Shown piece after piece: positions 9,277 through 17,394 of a stretch of DNA of 64,000 nucleotides. Under the pieces are notes generated by a model. It was not told the DNA's origin. It searched no databases and saw only the letters and a program-made list of their open reading frames with translations. A program made the translations under genes and the position numbers. The first letter of the stretch is position 1. Each line of letters starts with the position of its first letter. The stretch is from Actinopolyspora mortivallis DSM 44261. GTDB lineage: Bacteria > Actinomycetota > Actinomycetes > Mycobacteriales > Pseudonocardiaceae. Location: assembly GCF_000384035.1 (NCBI RefSeq), contig NZ_KB913024.1, positions 3,698,921 through 3,762,920 of the forward strand, given 5' to 3'.

Positions 9277-10470
9277 ATGGCCCGTGCGCTGTTGCTCGAC
9301 GCCGCACGCACTCCCTTCGGAGGCTACCGGGGCGGCCTGTCCGGCGTCCGTGTCGACGACCTGGCCGCCGAACCGATCGCCGAGCTGCTCCGCAGGGGAA
9401 GGAGCCGGGGGCTCGACCCGGAGGCCGTGGAGGAGATCTTCTACGGCAACACCAACGGGGCGGGCGAGGAGAACCGCAACGTGGCCCGGATGGCCGGGTT
9501 GCTGGCCGGAGCGCCGGAATCCGTCCCCGGGGTGACGGTCAACAGGCTGTGCGGCTCGGGCGGTGAAGCCCTGCTACAGGCCACCAGGGCCCTCCGGGGA
9601 GAGGACGCCGAGCTGGTGATCGCGGGCGGCGTCGAGGGGATGAGCCGGGCCCCCTTCGTGCTCCCGCGTTCCGAGCGGAGCCTTCCGGACCGGCTCGAAG
9701 TGATCTCCACCGCACGGGGATGGCGGATGGTCAACCCGCGCATGAACCCGCACTGGACCGTTCCGCTGGGCAGGGCTGCCGAGCTGACGGCGCTCGAGGT
9801 GGGACTGAGCCGCACCGAGCTGGACGAGTACGCGCTGCGTTCGCACCGACGTGCCGCGGCGGCCTGGGACGCGGGAGTGCACGACGGTTTCGTCGTCCCG
9901 CTGCGCACCCCGGAGGGCGCCACGATACGCGGGGACGAGTCGGTACGTCCCGATCTCGGCATGACGAAGTTGGAGGGACTGGCTCCGGCCTTCTCTCCCA
10001 ACGGCCCGGTCACGGCCGGGAACTCGGCTCCGCTCGGGGACGGAGCGGTCGCGGCGCTTCTCGGGTCGCGGCGCCGCGCCGAGCTCCTCGGGGTGGAGCC
10101 GCTCGGGGAACTGCTCACCGGAGTGACGGTGGCCCGGGAACCACAGCGGTTCGCGCTGGCCCCGGTGGCCGCCGTGCACAAACTGCTGCGCAAACTGGGG
10201 GTGGGCATCTCCGAGGTGGTGCTGTGGGAGATCAACGAGGCCTTCGCGGCCCTGGTGCTCGCCGTACTGCGTCAGCTGCCCGAGATCCCGCTCGACCGAG
10301 TGAACGTGCACGGGGGTGCCCTGGCCTACGGGCATCCGTTCGGCGGTTCGTTCGCCCGCGCCGTGGTGGACCTCTGCCGCCACCTGTACCACCGGGGAGG
10401 CGGACTGGGCGTGGCCGTGGCCGGAATCGGGGTCGGGCAGGCCCTGGCGATAGCGGCCCGGGTCGAATGA
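9277..10470 (+). CDS. thiolase family protein (acetyl-CoA C-acyltransferase type) lacking the second catalytic Cys
   Basis: The 397-residue product has thiolase architecture: N-terminal ARTPFGGYRGGLSG, the acyl-accepting cysteine in VNRLCGSGGEALLQA (about residue 89), GGVEGMSRAPF, NEAFAALVLAVL and the catalytic His in VNVHGGALAYGHPFGGS. The C-terminal block that normally reads with a catalytic Cys (CIGGGQG) is here GIGVGQA, so the Claisen-condensation base is Gly. Acyl binding could remain while condensation or thiolysis is impaired. The start is the ATG six codons inside the longest frame. It follows tyrA after 75 bases. Confidence 0.85.
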   Translation: MARALLLDAARTPFGGYRGGLSGVRVDDLAAEPIAELLRRGRSRGLDPEAVEEIFYGNTNGAGEENRNVARMAGLLAGAPESVPGVTVNRLCGSGGEALLQATRALRGEDAELVIAGGVEGMSRAPFVLPRSERSLPDRLEVISTARGWRMVNPRMNPHWTVPLGRAAELTALEVGLSRTELDEYALRSHRRAAAAWDAGVHDGFVVPLRTPEGATIRGDESVRPDLGMTKLEGLAPAFSPNGPVTAGNSAPLGDGAVAALLGSRRRAELLGVEPLGELLTGVTVAREPQRFALAPVAAVHKLLRKLGVGISEVVLWEINEAFAALVLAVLRQLPEIPLDRVNVHGGALAYGHPFGGSFARAVVDLCRHLYHRGGGLGVAVAGIGVGQALAIAARVE

Positions 10471-10745
10471 GCGCGGGAGACCCCGAAAAACGACCCCAGA
10501 ATCTCACAGTCAGAATATTGGGGATATCTTACCGAAGAATCGAATATTCCGACAGCAGACCCCACGAAAGTGGGACCACCTTTCCGGTGACGACCGAGAA
10601 AAGAGCTTTGTTCAGCCCCACCCGATAAGGTGAATATCCCGCGTCGCGTCCGGCACACGAGCGGGAGCTCGGGTAGAAAGTAGTCGTCGGCTGACAACAC
10701 GGGTGGTCGACATGCAATCCAGACACTGAAACGAAAGGCGCAAAC

Positions 10746-11003
10746 ATGCGTTCGTTCAAGCGTGCAGCTGTTGTCGGTGCCATGGCTCTGCCGCTCGCCT
10801 TCGGCGGCGCCGGTTTCGCCGCGGCCGAGTCCCCCGAGGGACACCAGGGGCACGACAAGTGCGCCTCCAAGTCCTCCTGCGGCAGCTCGTACGGCCACGG
10901 ACACCACGGCCACGGCCACGGCTACGGCCTCTGGTTCTGGAAGTGGGCCGACTACGACGCCAAGCTCGACACCAGCATCGTCAACGCCGGGATCATCGGC
11001 TGA
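10746..11003 (+). CDS. small secreted His/Gly-rich peptide
   Basis: An 85-residue protein with a clear Sec signal (MRSFKRAAVVGAMALPLAFG, cleavage probable after GFAAA near residue 27). The mature part is about 58 residues: a KCASKSSCGSS segment with two cysteines, a YGHGHHGHGHGYG cluster of six histidines, then an aromatic, acidic tail (WFWKWADYDAKLD). The histidine cluster suggests metal binding at the cell surface; no family is recognised. The 275-base upstream region is AT-rich for this genome (two AATATT boxes near 10512 and 10545), suggesting a dedicated promoter. A strong terminator follows. Confidence 0.75.
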   Translation: MRSFKRAAVVGAMALPLAFGGAGFAAAESPEGHQGHDKCASKSSCGSSYGHGHHGHGHGYGLWFWKWADYDAKLDTSIVNAGIIG

Positions 11004-11021
11004 CGGCATCGGCGGCGGCAC

Positions 11022-11058
11022 TCCCGGACCCTGCCGACACGCGGGGCAGGGTCCGGGA
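11022..11058 (+). terminator. terminator hairpin after the His-rich peptide gene
   Basis: A perfect 14-bp stem (TCCCGGACCCTGCC with its complement) closes a 9-base loop, 18 bases past the stop codon. There is no T-run, as is common in high-GC actinobacteria. Confidence 0.85.
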
Positions 11059-11541
11059 CTCCCCTGTACTCCACCGACGAACCGCCACTCTTCCGGTTGG
11101 CGTCTTCGCGAAAAGGACGAACACAGTTCACACCGAACGGTAGGCAGCGTTTTCGTAAACTTTTTCGACGGCACCAGAACGTCGCGGAGAAAGGCGACGA
11201 GAGGGAAACGGTACTCACCGTGCGGAGGACGCGCGGCCCCGCCCACTCAGAAACGACCTGATTTTCCGCAGCGCCACGAGCACGATCACCACAGAGACCA
11301 CGACATCCTCCAGAACCGCCCCGGCCGGAGACTCTTTCCGAACCCGGAATTTCCGAACCGCGCGAATTCTACAGCGCTCGGAAACCACCCCAGTGCCGGG
11401 TGTCCCGATACCAGCCGTCCCGACACGGGGACGCGTCGAGAACCGCGAACCACGAGGCGGAACTCCGACTCGGCAACCGCGTGCCGGCCCTCGGATCGGG
11501 ACCGTCGTAGCACTGCCGAGCGGTCTCCCTCCGAGCGAGAA
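11059..11541. other. intergenic stretch with no recognisable gene
   Basis: No frame in this stretch has both a plausible start and actinobacterial codon use. It may hold decayed accessory DNA, since an orphan barstar gene and an integrase fragment follow. Confidence 0.5.
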
Positions 11542-11583
11542 GAGGACACCCCGTCCGGGAGCATCGGCATCCGGGGTGTCCTC
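11542..11583 (-). terminator. terminator hairpin of the barstar gene
   Basis: An 11-bp stem (GAGGACACCCC with its complement) around a 20-base loop lies 10 bases past the minus-strand stop codon. Confidence 0.75.
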
Positions 11584-11592
11584 ACGTCCTCG

Positions 11593-11862
11593 TCACTCGA
11601 ACCTGATCACCTTGTGGGAGTGATATGGCTCAGCCAGATACCTGTTGAGTATGTCACGCATGACACGTGCGTCGCGCGGCAGCGCGTTCTCGAGATGCTC
11701 CCAGCCGGTGAACGTGACCTCGTCGGGCAACTCGACGAGACCGGTTATGGCGTCCCAGAAAGCATCCCGGTTCATCCCGTACGTGTCCGGAAAACCAAAA
11801 GAAAACTTGAGCTTCCGATGCAGCTCCGTCCCAGTACGTACATCCGAGAGATCCACGATCAT
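11593..11862 (-). CDS. orphan barstar family RNase inhibitor
   Basis: An 89-residue barstar-like protein: MIVDLSDVRTGTELHRKLKFSFGFPDTYGMNRDAFWDAITG carries the barstar signature (..F.FP.YYG.N.DAF.D.L), with the loop that enters the barnase active site, followed by LPDEVTFTGWEHLENALPRDA and a short C-terminus. Barstars neutralise secreted or delivered barnase-type RNases. No barnase gene is nearby, so it may protect against incoming toxins of other strains. The inner ATG is preferred because AAAGGA sits 8 bases upstream of it. Its neighbour is a tyrosine-recombinase scar beside two tRNA genes. Confidence 0.88.
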   Translation of the reverse strand: MIVDLSDVRTGTELHRKLKFSFGFPDTYGMNRDAFWDAITGLVELPDEVTFTGWEHLENALPRDARVMRDILNRYLAEPYHSHKVIRFE

Positions 11863-11989
11863 CGACCGCATCCTTTCGTGTCCTACTCGTACCTGCCGAC
11901 GTACTCGACGATGTCGCTGCTGGTTCCCCGGATCGGTCGGCCTGCGGAGGAACCGAGCGAACCCCCGGAAGCGGGCGGGCTACAAGTAG

Positions 11990-12178
11990 GTGACGTTCCA
12001 CACCTTCCGCAAGACCGTGGGCACCCTACTGGATGATGCTGGGTTGAGCGCTCGTCGGATCGCTGACGTGTTGGGGCACTCGCACCCGTCGATGACGCTG
12101 AACAACTACATGGGGCGCGGTCAGGCTTCCCGCGCGAGTGCCGACGCCCTGAATTCGGTGGTCGACGAAGGCTCGTGA
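11990..12178 (+). pseudogene. tyrosine recombinase (integrase) C-terminal remnant
   Basis: The 62-residue frame VTFHTFRKTVGTLLDDAGLS, then DVLGHSHPSMTLNNYMGRG, is the end of a phage/ICE integrase: HxxR (HTFR), the GHS/His motif and the catalytic Tyr in NNYM. An in-frame TAG lies directly before it and no catalytic Arg box or N-terminal domain is present, so the rest is gone. The fragment ends about 110 bases from tRNA-Arg(ACG), a position typical of elements that integrate into tRNA genes. Confidence 0.85.
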
Positions 12179-12241
12179 AAGTTGGCGACACATCGGCAAC
12201 CGCTTCCCGTGCCACCGACGGAACAACCGTCACCGAACAGC

Positions 12242-12268
12242 AAAAAACCCCCAGCATACCGGGGGTTT
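12242..12268 (-). terminator. terminator of the tRNA-Arg/tRNA-Ser unit
   Basis: On the minus strand AAACCCCC and GGGGGTTT form an 8-bp stem with an 8-base loop, followed by six T, about 20 bases beyond the tRNA-Arg 3' end. Confidence 0.88.
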
Positions 12269-12288
12269 CAAGCTGTCTCGACCAGAAG

Positions 12289-12361
12289 CGCGCCCGTAGG
12301 GATTCGAACCCCAAACCTTCTGATCCGTAGTCAGATGCTCTATCCGTTGAGCTACGGGCGC
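12289..12361 (-). tRNA. tRNA-Arg (anticodon ACG)
   Basis: The acceptor GCGCCCG pairs with CGGGCGC, the D-arm has TAGCTCAACGGATAGAGCA, the anticodon loop CTACGGA carries ACG, and the T-arm is GGGGTTCGAATCCC. Discriminator G; CCA is not encoded. This is the A34 tRNA expected to be edited to inosine by TadA. It shares a minus-strand unit with tRNA-Ser(GCT). Confidence 0.97.
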
Positions 12362-12375
12362 CTGTTCAGTTGTGA

Positions 12376-12395
12376 ACTTCCACCGCAGTGGAAGT
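12376..12395 (-). terminator. hairpin between tRNA-Ser(GCT) and tRNA-Arg(ACG)
   Basis: A perfect 8-bp stem (ACTTCCAC/GTGGAAGT) with loop CGCA fills the 39-base spacer between the two tRNAs. Without a T-run it may serve RNA processing rather than termination. Confidence 0.5.
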
Positions 12396-12400
12396 CCCGG

Positions 12401-12488
12401 CGGAGGCTCCGGGATTCGAACCCGGGAGGGGGGTTACCCCTACCGCATTAGCAGTGCGGCGCCATAGACCAGACTAGGCGAAGCCTCC
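12401..12488 (-). tRNA. tRNA-Ser (anticodon GCT)
   Basis: Class II tRNA: acceptor GGAGGCT pairs with AGCCTCC, the D-arm has CGCCTAGTCTGGTCTATGGC, the anticodon loop CTGCTAA carries GCT, and there is a long variable arm and a CGGGTTCGAATCCCG T-arm. Discriminator G; CCA is not encoded. Confidence 0.96.
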
Positions 12489-12601
12489 GGGTGTTCCTCT
12501 CTGCCACTGACAGAAACCATACACAATCCGGTTCGGCGGCCTTCAACGGGGGGTGGGTTTCGCGGCGGCGGAACCCACCACCCCACCCCCATCATGCCGG
12601 T

Positions 12602-14596
12602 TCATCCCCTCCTTTCGCCGCTCATGCGGATGAAGGGGTCCAGGGACTCGGGGTTGCGCAGCGCGTCCCTGCTGACGGCTCGCTCCGGGTCGGCCCCGGC
12701 GAGGATCTTCTTCACCGGCACTTCGAGCTTCTTGCCGTTCAGCGTGTGCGGTACCTCCTCGACCGGCACGAAGCGGTTCGGCACGTGCCTGGGGGACAGC
12801 TCGGCCCGCAGCCGTTCCCTCAACCTCGGCTCCAGCTCGGCCAGCTCCGTGTCCTCAGCCAGCACGAGGAAGCACAACAGCTCCCCGTCCGTCTCCCCCG
12901 CCCCGGAGGTATCCACCACCAGAGAGTCCAGCACCTCGTCGAAACCCTCGACCACGCGGTAGAACTCCGCGGTGCCCATCCGGATCCCGCCGCGGTTGAG
13001 CGTCGAGTCGCTCCTGCCGTAGATCACCAGCGAGCCCCGCTCGGTGATCCGCACCCAGTCACCGTGCCGCCAGACACCGGGGTAGGTGTCGAAGTAGGCC
13101 TCCCTCAGCCGGCTCCCGTCCGGATCGTTCCAGAAGTACACGGGCATGCACGGCATCGGCTTGGTCAGCACCAGCTCCCCCACCTGCTCACGCAGTTCCT
13201 CGCCCCGCTCGTCGTAGGAGGCCACCGCCGCACCGAGCATCGGGCACGAGATCTCACCCAACCACACCGGAACATCGGGGGAGGAGCCCACGAAAGCCGT
13301 GCACAGATCGGTACCCCCGGAGACACTGGCGATCTGCACGTCCTCGCCCACCTCCTCGGCGATCCAGCGGAACCCGTCCTCGGTGAGCGGGGCCCCGGTC
13401 GAGCCGATGGTGCGCAGCCCGGAGAGGTCGTGGTCCCGCCCGGGACGCAGCCCGCGTTTGCGGCAGGTCTGGATGAACGGCGCCGAGGTGCCGAAGTAGC
13501 CGACCCGGTGGCGCGCCACCAGCTCCCAGAGCGCGTCCGCGCTCGGGTGCACTGGGTTCCCGTCGAACAGCACCACGGTGGCCCCGCTGAGCAGCCCCCC
13601 GACGAGGAAGTTCCACATCATCCAGCCGGTGGTGGTGAACCAGAAGAACACGTCGCCGGGCCCGAGGTCGCAGTGCAGTCCCACGGCCTTGAGATGCTCC
13701 AGCACCATCCCGCCGTGGCCGTGCACGATGCCCTTCGGCAGGCCGGTCGTCCCGGAGGAGTACAGCACCCAGAGCGGGTGTTCGAAGGGAACCTGTTCGA
13801 AGGAGAGCTCGGCCTCGGCGTGTCGAGCCAGCATCCCCTCCCAGTCCACCGTGCCCTCCGGGGCACTCGGACCGGTGACGTAGTCGACGAGCACGGTCGC
13901 CGCCAGGCCGGGAAGTCGCTGCCGCAGCTGGTCCACGGTGTCGGTGACGTCGAAGACCCGCCCCCCGTAGGTGTAGCCGTTGGTGGCGATCAGCACCGTC
14001 GGTTCGATCTGCACGAAGCGGTCCGCCACCGCGCGTACCCCGAAGTCCGGCGAGCAGGAGGACCACACCGCGCCGAGGCTGGCGGTGGCGAGGAAGGCCA
14101 CCAGGGTCTCGGGGCTGTTCGGGGCCAGGGCGGCGACCCGGTCACCGGGTCCCACCCCGAGTTCGGCGAGCCCCGCCCTGGCTGCGGCCACCAGGGAACG
14201 CAACCGGCCGAAGGTGATCCGCTCCTGTCGCCCGTCCTCACGGACGAAGAGCACCGCCACGTCGTCCTCGGCCTTGCCTGGCCCGGCGGACAGCGCGTGC
14301 TCGGCGTAGTTGAGCCGCGCGCCGGGGAACCACTCAGCACCGGGCATCGTCTCCGCGGTCAACACCCGCGACGGGGGTTCGGCGAAGGACACCCCGAAGA
14401 ACTCGGCCACCGCCGACCAGAAGCCTTCCAGGTCCCGGACCGACCACTGCCACAGCGAACGGTAGTCGGAGAACTCCAATCCCCGCTGGGCCCGTAGCCA
14501 GCCGCGGAACCGGACCATACGGGTGTCCTGCGCCCATTCGGGCGAGGGCTGCCAGAGCAGTTCGGGCGCGCTTTCCGGGGTGGTGCTTGAAGTCAT
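12602..14596 (-). CDS. acetoacetate-CoA ligase
   Basis: An adenylate-forming enzyme that activates acetoacetate to acetoacetyl-CoA, letting ketone bodies or PHB breakdown products enter lipid metabolism. The 664-residue length and the N-terminal LLWQPSPEWAQDTRMVRFRGWL are typical of this family. The AMP-binding core has LWVLYSSGTTGLPKGIVHGHGG, GWMMWN, and the YGRSDSTLNRGGIRMGTAEFY motif; the C-terminal catalytic Lys is in LNGKKLEVPVKKIL. It starts at ATG and stands alone between the tRNA pair and a DLH-like gene. Substrate choice is from family resemblance. Confidence 0.92.
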   Translation of the reverse strand: MTSSTTPESAPELLWQPSPEWAQDTRMVRFRGWLRAQRGLEFSDYRSLWQWSVRDLEGFWSAVAEFFGVSFAEPPSRVLTAETMPGAEWFPGARLNYAEHALSAGPGKAEDDVAVLFVREDGRQERITFGRLRSLVAAARAGLAELGVGPGDRVAALAPNSPETLVAFLATASLGAVWSSCSPDFGVRAVADRFVQIEPTVLIATNGYTYGGRVFDVTDTVDQLRQRLPGLAATVLVDYVTGPSAPEGTVDWEGMLARHAEAELSFEQVPFEHPLWVLYSSGTTGLPKGIVHGHGGMVLEHLKAVGLHCDLGPGDVFFWFTTTGWMMWNFLVGGLLSGATVVLFDGNPVHPSADALWELVARHRVGYFGTSAPFIQTCRKRGLRPGRDHDLSGLRTIGSTGAPLTEDGFRWIAEEVGEDVQIASVSGGTDLCTAFVGSSPDVPVWLGEISCPMLGAAVASYDERGEELREQVGELVLTKPMPCMPVYFWNDPDGSRLREAYFDTYPGVWRHGDWVRITERGSLVIYGRSDSTLNRGGIRMGTAEFYRVVEGFDEVLDSLVVDTSGAGETDGELLCFLVLAEDTELAELEPRLRERLRAELSPRHVPNRFVPVEEVPHTLNGKKLEVPVKKILAGADPERAVSRDALRNPESLDPFIRMSGERRG

Positions 14597-14729
14597 AACA
14601 GCTTCCTAACCCACCACCACCCTGTTGGGCTATACCCGACCCGGAGAGTTTCGCCGGTTCCGCGAAAAAAGCCAGGAACGCGCCGGTTCCGCCGCTGGCG
14701 AAACCTCGCCGGAAGCCGGACCACCCCGG

Positions 14730-15428
14730 TCACCGCAGGTGCAGATCGAACCAGTTCCGCGCCCGTTTCCAAGCCTCCTCGGCCGATTCGGGGTCGGCGT
14801 CGAAACGGTGGTCGGCCCGTGGGTAGCGCACCACGTCGGTGATCGCCCCCGCCCCGGACGCGGCGGCACGCAGCCGCTCTATCTCCTCGGTGGGGATCCG
14901 TCCGCCCATCTCCCCGTACAGACCCAGCCACGGGCAGCTGACCTCGCCGACGGTTTCCACCAGCGGGGGCAGCTCGGTGGACACCGGGGTGACGATCCCG
15001 TCACCTCCCACGGTGACCGCGGCGCCCAGTCTCCGCTGCGAGGCCACCACCAGAGCCGCCGTACCGCCGATGTCGAATCCCATGATTCCCTGACGGTCCT
15101 CGGTGACCCCTCGGTCGGAGAGCCAGACGAAAGCGGCGTCGGTGTCGTTCAGCACCGACTCCCCGGACAGTCCGCGTACCCGCTCGTCCACGTCCTCCTC
15201 GGCGGGATCGGCCTCGTGGTCGGTGTCCTCGTGATAGAGGTGCGGAGCCACGGTCAGCCACCCTTCCTCCGCCAGGGCGGCCACCAGAATGCGCACCCGC
15301 TCGGTGACCCCTCTGTCCTCGTGCAGGACCACGATCCCGCCACGTACTACGTTCTCCGGTTCGGCGAAGGTCAGCCGCAGTCGAGTACCGTCGGTGAGCG
15401 CGAGGGTGTCGGTCCTGGTTTCGATCAT
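14730..15428 (-). CDS. dienelactone hydrolase-like alpha/beta hydrolase with Asp at the nucleophile
   Basis: The 232-residue protein follows the DLH fold: IVVLHEDRGVTERVRILVAALAEEGW, the nucleophile elbow, VSCPWLGLYGEMGGRIP with the acid region, and the catalytic His in YPRADHRFD. The elbow reads GIMGFDIGGTAALV, so the position that is Cys (GFCxGG) in dienelactone hydrolases is Asp. It could be an Asp-nucleophile hydrolase, as in haloalkane dehalogenases, or an inactive homologue. The ATG start four codons into the longest frame was chosen; neither start has a convincing ribosome site. It diverges from the aminotransferase gene. Confidence 0.8.
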   Translation of the reverse strand: MIETRTDTLALTDGTRLRLTFAEPENVVRGGIVVLHEDRGVTERVRILVAALAEEGWLTVAPHLYHEDTDHEADPAEEDVDERVRGLSGESVLNDTDAAFVWLSDRGVTEDRQGIMGFDIGGTAALVVASQRRLGAAVTVGGDGIVTPVSTELPPLVETVGEVSCPWLGLYGEMGGRIPTEEIERLRAAASGAGAITDVVRYPRADHRFDADPESAEEAWKRARNWFDLHLR

Positions 15429-15640
15429 ACCGGCAGACAACCATGCCGGGGTGAACAGCAGTCAACGCCCACCACCGAAACGGTGATTCTTCCCCTCCAC
15501 CACCGCTCCCACCGAGGACGCCGGAACCGGGAAAACCGCTGAAAACGGCGGTGTCCTGGTGGTTAACCCCTCCCGCGCGGAAGGGATAGGCTCGGAACAC
15601 GGCCGAAAGGCCCGGCGCGAGAGCGATCAAGGAGTGGCCG

Positions 15641-16693
15641 ATGAGCGTGCGTGTGCGTGCCGACCTCGACAGTCTCCCCGCCTACGTGGCGGGAAGAACG
15701 GTCCCCGGTTCGACCAAACTGGCCAGCAACGAGGTCTCCCGGGGTCCCCTTCCGAGTGTCGTGGAGGCCGTGACGCACGCGGCGCACCGGGTGCACCGCT
15801 ACCCCGACATGGGCGCGACCGAACTCGTGGACTCCCTGGCGAAACACCTGGACGTCGCCACCGAGCGGATCGCCGTCGGCTGCGGTTCGGTGGCACTGTG
15901 CCAGCAGATCGTGCAGGCGCTGTGTTCCCCCGGCGACGAGGTCGTCTTTCCGTGGCGCTCCTTCGAGGCCTACCCCATCCTCACGAGGGTGGCGGGCGCG
16001 AACGAGGTGCGGGTACCGCTGACCGAGGACCACGAACTGGATCCGGACGCGCTGGCCGACGCGATCACCGACAACACCCGGGTGGTGTTCGTCTGCACCC
16101 CCAACAACCCCACGGCGACGACGCTGCACGAACGGCAGCTGGAGGAGTTCCTGTCCCGGGTTCCCTCCGACGTGCTCGTGGTGCTCGACGAGGCCTACCG
16201 GGAGTTCGTCGACGACCCACAGGCCCCCGACGGGGTGGAGTTCACCCGCCGCTGGGACAACGTGGCCTGTCTGCGCACCTTCTCCAAGGCCTACGGGCTG
16301 GCCGGTCTGCGGGTGGGCTACGCGGTCGCCCCTCCCCACGTGGCCGAGGCCCTGCGCAAGGTCTACATCCCCTTCAGCGTCAACGCGGTGGCCCAGGCCG
16401 CCGCTGTGGCCTCCCTGGAGGCGGGGGACGAACTCGAACGCCGCTGCGCCGAGGTGATCTCCGAGCGCACCAGGGTGCGCGACCGGCTGCTGGAGCTCGG
16501 CTACCGGGTTCCCCCCACCCAGGCGAACTTCGTGTGGCTGCCGCTCGGTGAACGCACCGGGGCCTTCAACGAGCACTGCCTGAACAACCGTGTGGTGGTC
16601 CGCGCCTTCCCGGGGGACGGGGCCCGGGTCACGGTCGGCACGCCGGAGGAGAACGACATTCTGCTCTCCGCGGCGGCCTCCTTCTCCGGCTGA
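15641..16693 (+). CDS. pat: PLP-dependent aromatic/histidinol-phosphate aminotransferase
   Basis: A fold-type I aminotransferase of 350 residues related to HisC. It has KLASNEVSRGPLPSV at the N-terminus, VFVCTPNNPTATT, VLDEAYREFVD, and the PLP lysine in TFSKAYGLAGLRVGYAVA. This is the actinobacterial second HisC-like enzyme, which transaminates phenylpyruvate and 4-hydroxyphenylpyruvate and so pairs with TyrA in the same window. HisC proper would be expected in a his operon, absent here. It starts at ATG with AAGGAG 8 bases upstream. Confidence 0.88.
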   Translation: MSVRVRADLDSLPAYVAGRTVPGSTKLASNEVSRGPLPSVVEAVTHAAHRVHRYPDMGATELVDSLAKHLDVATERIAVGCGSVALCQQIVQALCSPGDEVVFPWRSFEAYPILTRVAGANEVRVPLTEDHELDPDALADAITDNTRVVFVCTPNNPTATTLHERQLEEFLSRVPSDVLVVLDEAYREFVDDPQAPDGVEFTRRWDNVACLRTFSKAYGLAGLRVGYAVAPPHVAEALRKVYIPFSVNAVAQAAAVASLEAGDELERRCAEVISERTRVRDRLLELGYRVPPTQANFVWLPLGERTGAFNEHCLNNRVVVRAFPGDGARVTVGTPEENDILLSAAASFSG

Positions 16694-16771
16694 CTGCCGG
16701 GTTCGCTCCGCCCGTTGCCGAACGTGCGGCGTCCTGCCCGGAACGGCCGCTGGCCGCATCCGTCCCGCGTA

Positions 16772-16806
16772 CGAACGGCCGGCCCCGCGCGAGGGCCGGC
16801 CGTTCG
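16772..16806. terminator. bidirectional terminator between convergent genes
   Basis: A 13-bp perfect stem (CGAACGGCCGGCC with its complement) around a 9-base loop lies between the aminotransferase and the minus-strand secreted protein gene. Confidence 0.85.
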
Positions 16807-16838
16807 AGTGATCGAAGACCGAAAGGGGGTACCGGGGG

Positions 16839-17321
16839 TCAGCCGGTGACCGGCGCGTGGCCCTCGGGGCTCTCCGGGGTGGGAGCGACCGGGATGTCCT
16901 CCTCGCCACCGGGCTGCTCGGGTTCCTCGGGCTTGTCCGGCTCGTCCGGTTTCTCGGGTTCCTCGGGTTTCTCGGGCTCGTCCGGTTTCTCGGGTTCCTC
17001 GGGTTTCTCGGGCTCGTCGGGCTTCTCCGGCTCCTTGGGCTCGTCCGGTTTCTCGGGCTTGTCCTCACCACCGCCGGTCGAGGGGTGGTCCACCACGGGG
17101 GCGTTGACGCACTCCGAGGCCTCGGGGGACAGCAGCGGGACCACCGCGCCCAGCACCGCCACGTCGTTCCCGCAGAGCTGGACGGGAACGAGGCTGGCGT
17201 TGTTGTCGTTGCCGAGGTTGATCCCGTCGTTGTCGACGCTGTCGGCCACGGCCGGGGACCCGGCGAGCAGGAGACCCGCGGTGGCCGCCACGCTCCCCGC
17301 CAAGTACTTCTTCTTACCCAC
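16839..17321 (-). CDS. secreted chaplin-like protein with Pro-Glu-Lys repeat tail
   Basis: A 160-residue secreted protein. After a signal peptide (VGKKKYLAGSVAATAGLLLA, cut near PAVA-DS) comes one about 40-residue domain, LGNDNNASLVPVQLCGNDVAVLGAVVP, ending ECVN. The two cysteines, CGN and CVN spacing and hydrophobic, Asn-rich pattern recall chaplin domains of aerial-hypha surfaces. The rest is a low-complexity tail of EKPDEPEKPEEP units, a probable wall-spanning stalk, without a sorting motif. The inner GTG start has GGAAG 7 bases upstream. The chaplin link is by eye. Confidence 0.7.
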   Translation of the reverse strand: MGKKKYLAGSVAATAGLLLAGSPAVADSVDNDGINLGNDNNASLVPVQLCGNDVAVLGAVVPLLSPEASECVNAPVVDHPSTGGGEDKPEKPDEPKEPEKPDEPEKPEEPEKPDEPEKPEEPEKPDEPDKPEEPEQPGGEEDIPVAPTPESPEGHAPVTG

Positions 17322-17394
17322 TCTCACACTTCCTTCGTCGAATACGTGCGGACACTCATCCGGCGGGCCGTTCGGACGACCCGCCGTCCACCAC

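Noticed and set aside
11059..11541. A barnase toxin gene paired with the barstar
   Set aside because: No frame on either strand shows barnase motifs; the barstar appears to be alone.
12376..12395. Hairpin as an attachment site of the lost integrative element
   Set aside because: It is a plain spacer palindrome between tRNAs; no direct repeat of a tRNA 3' end was found beside it.
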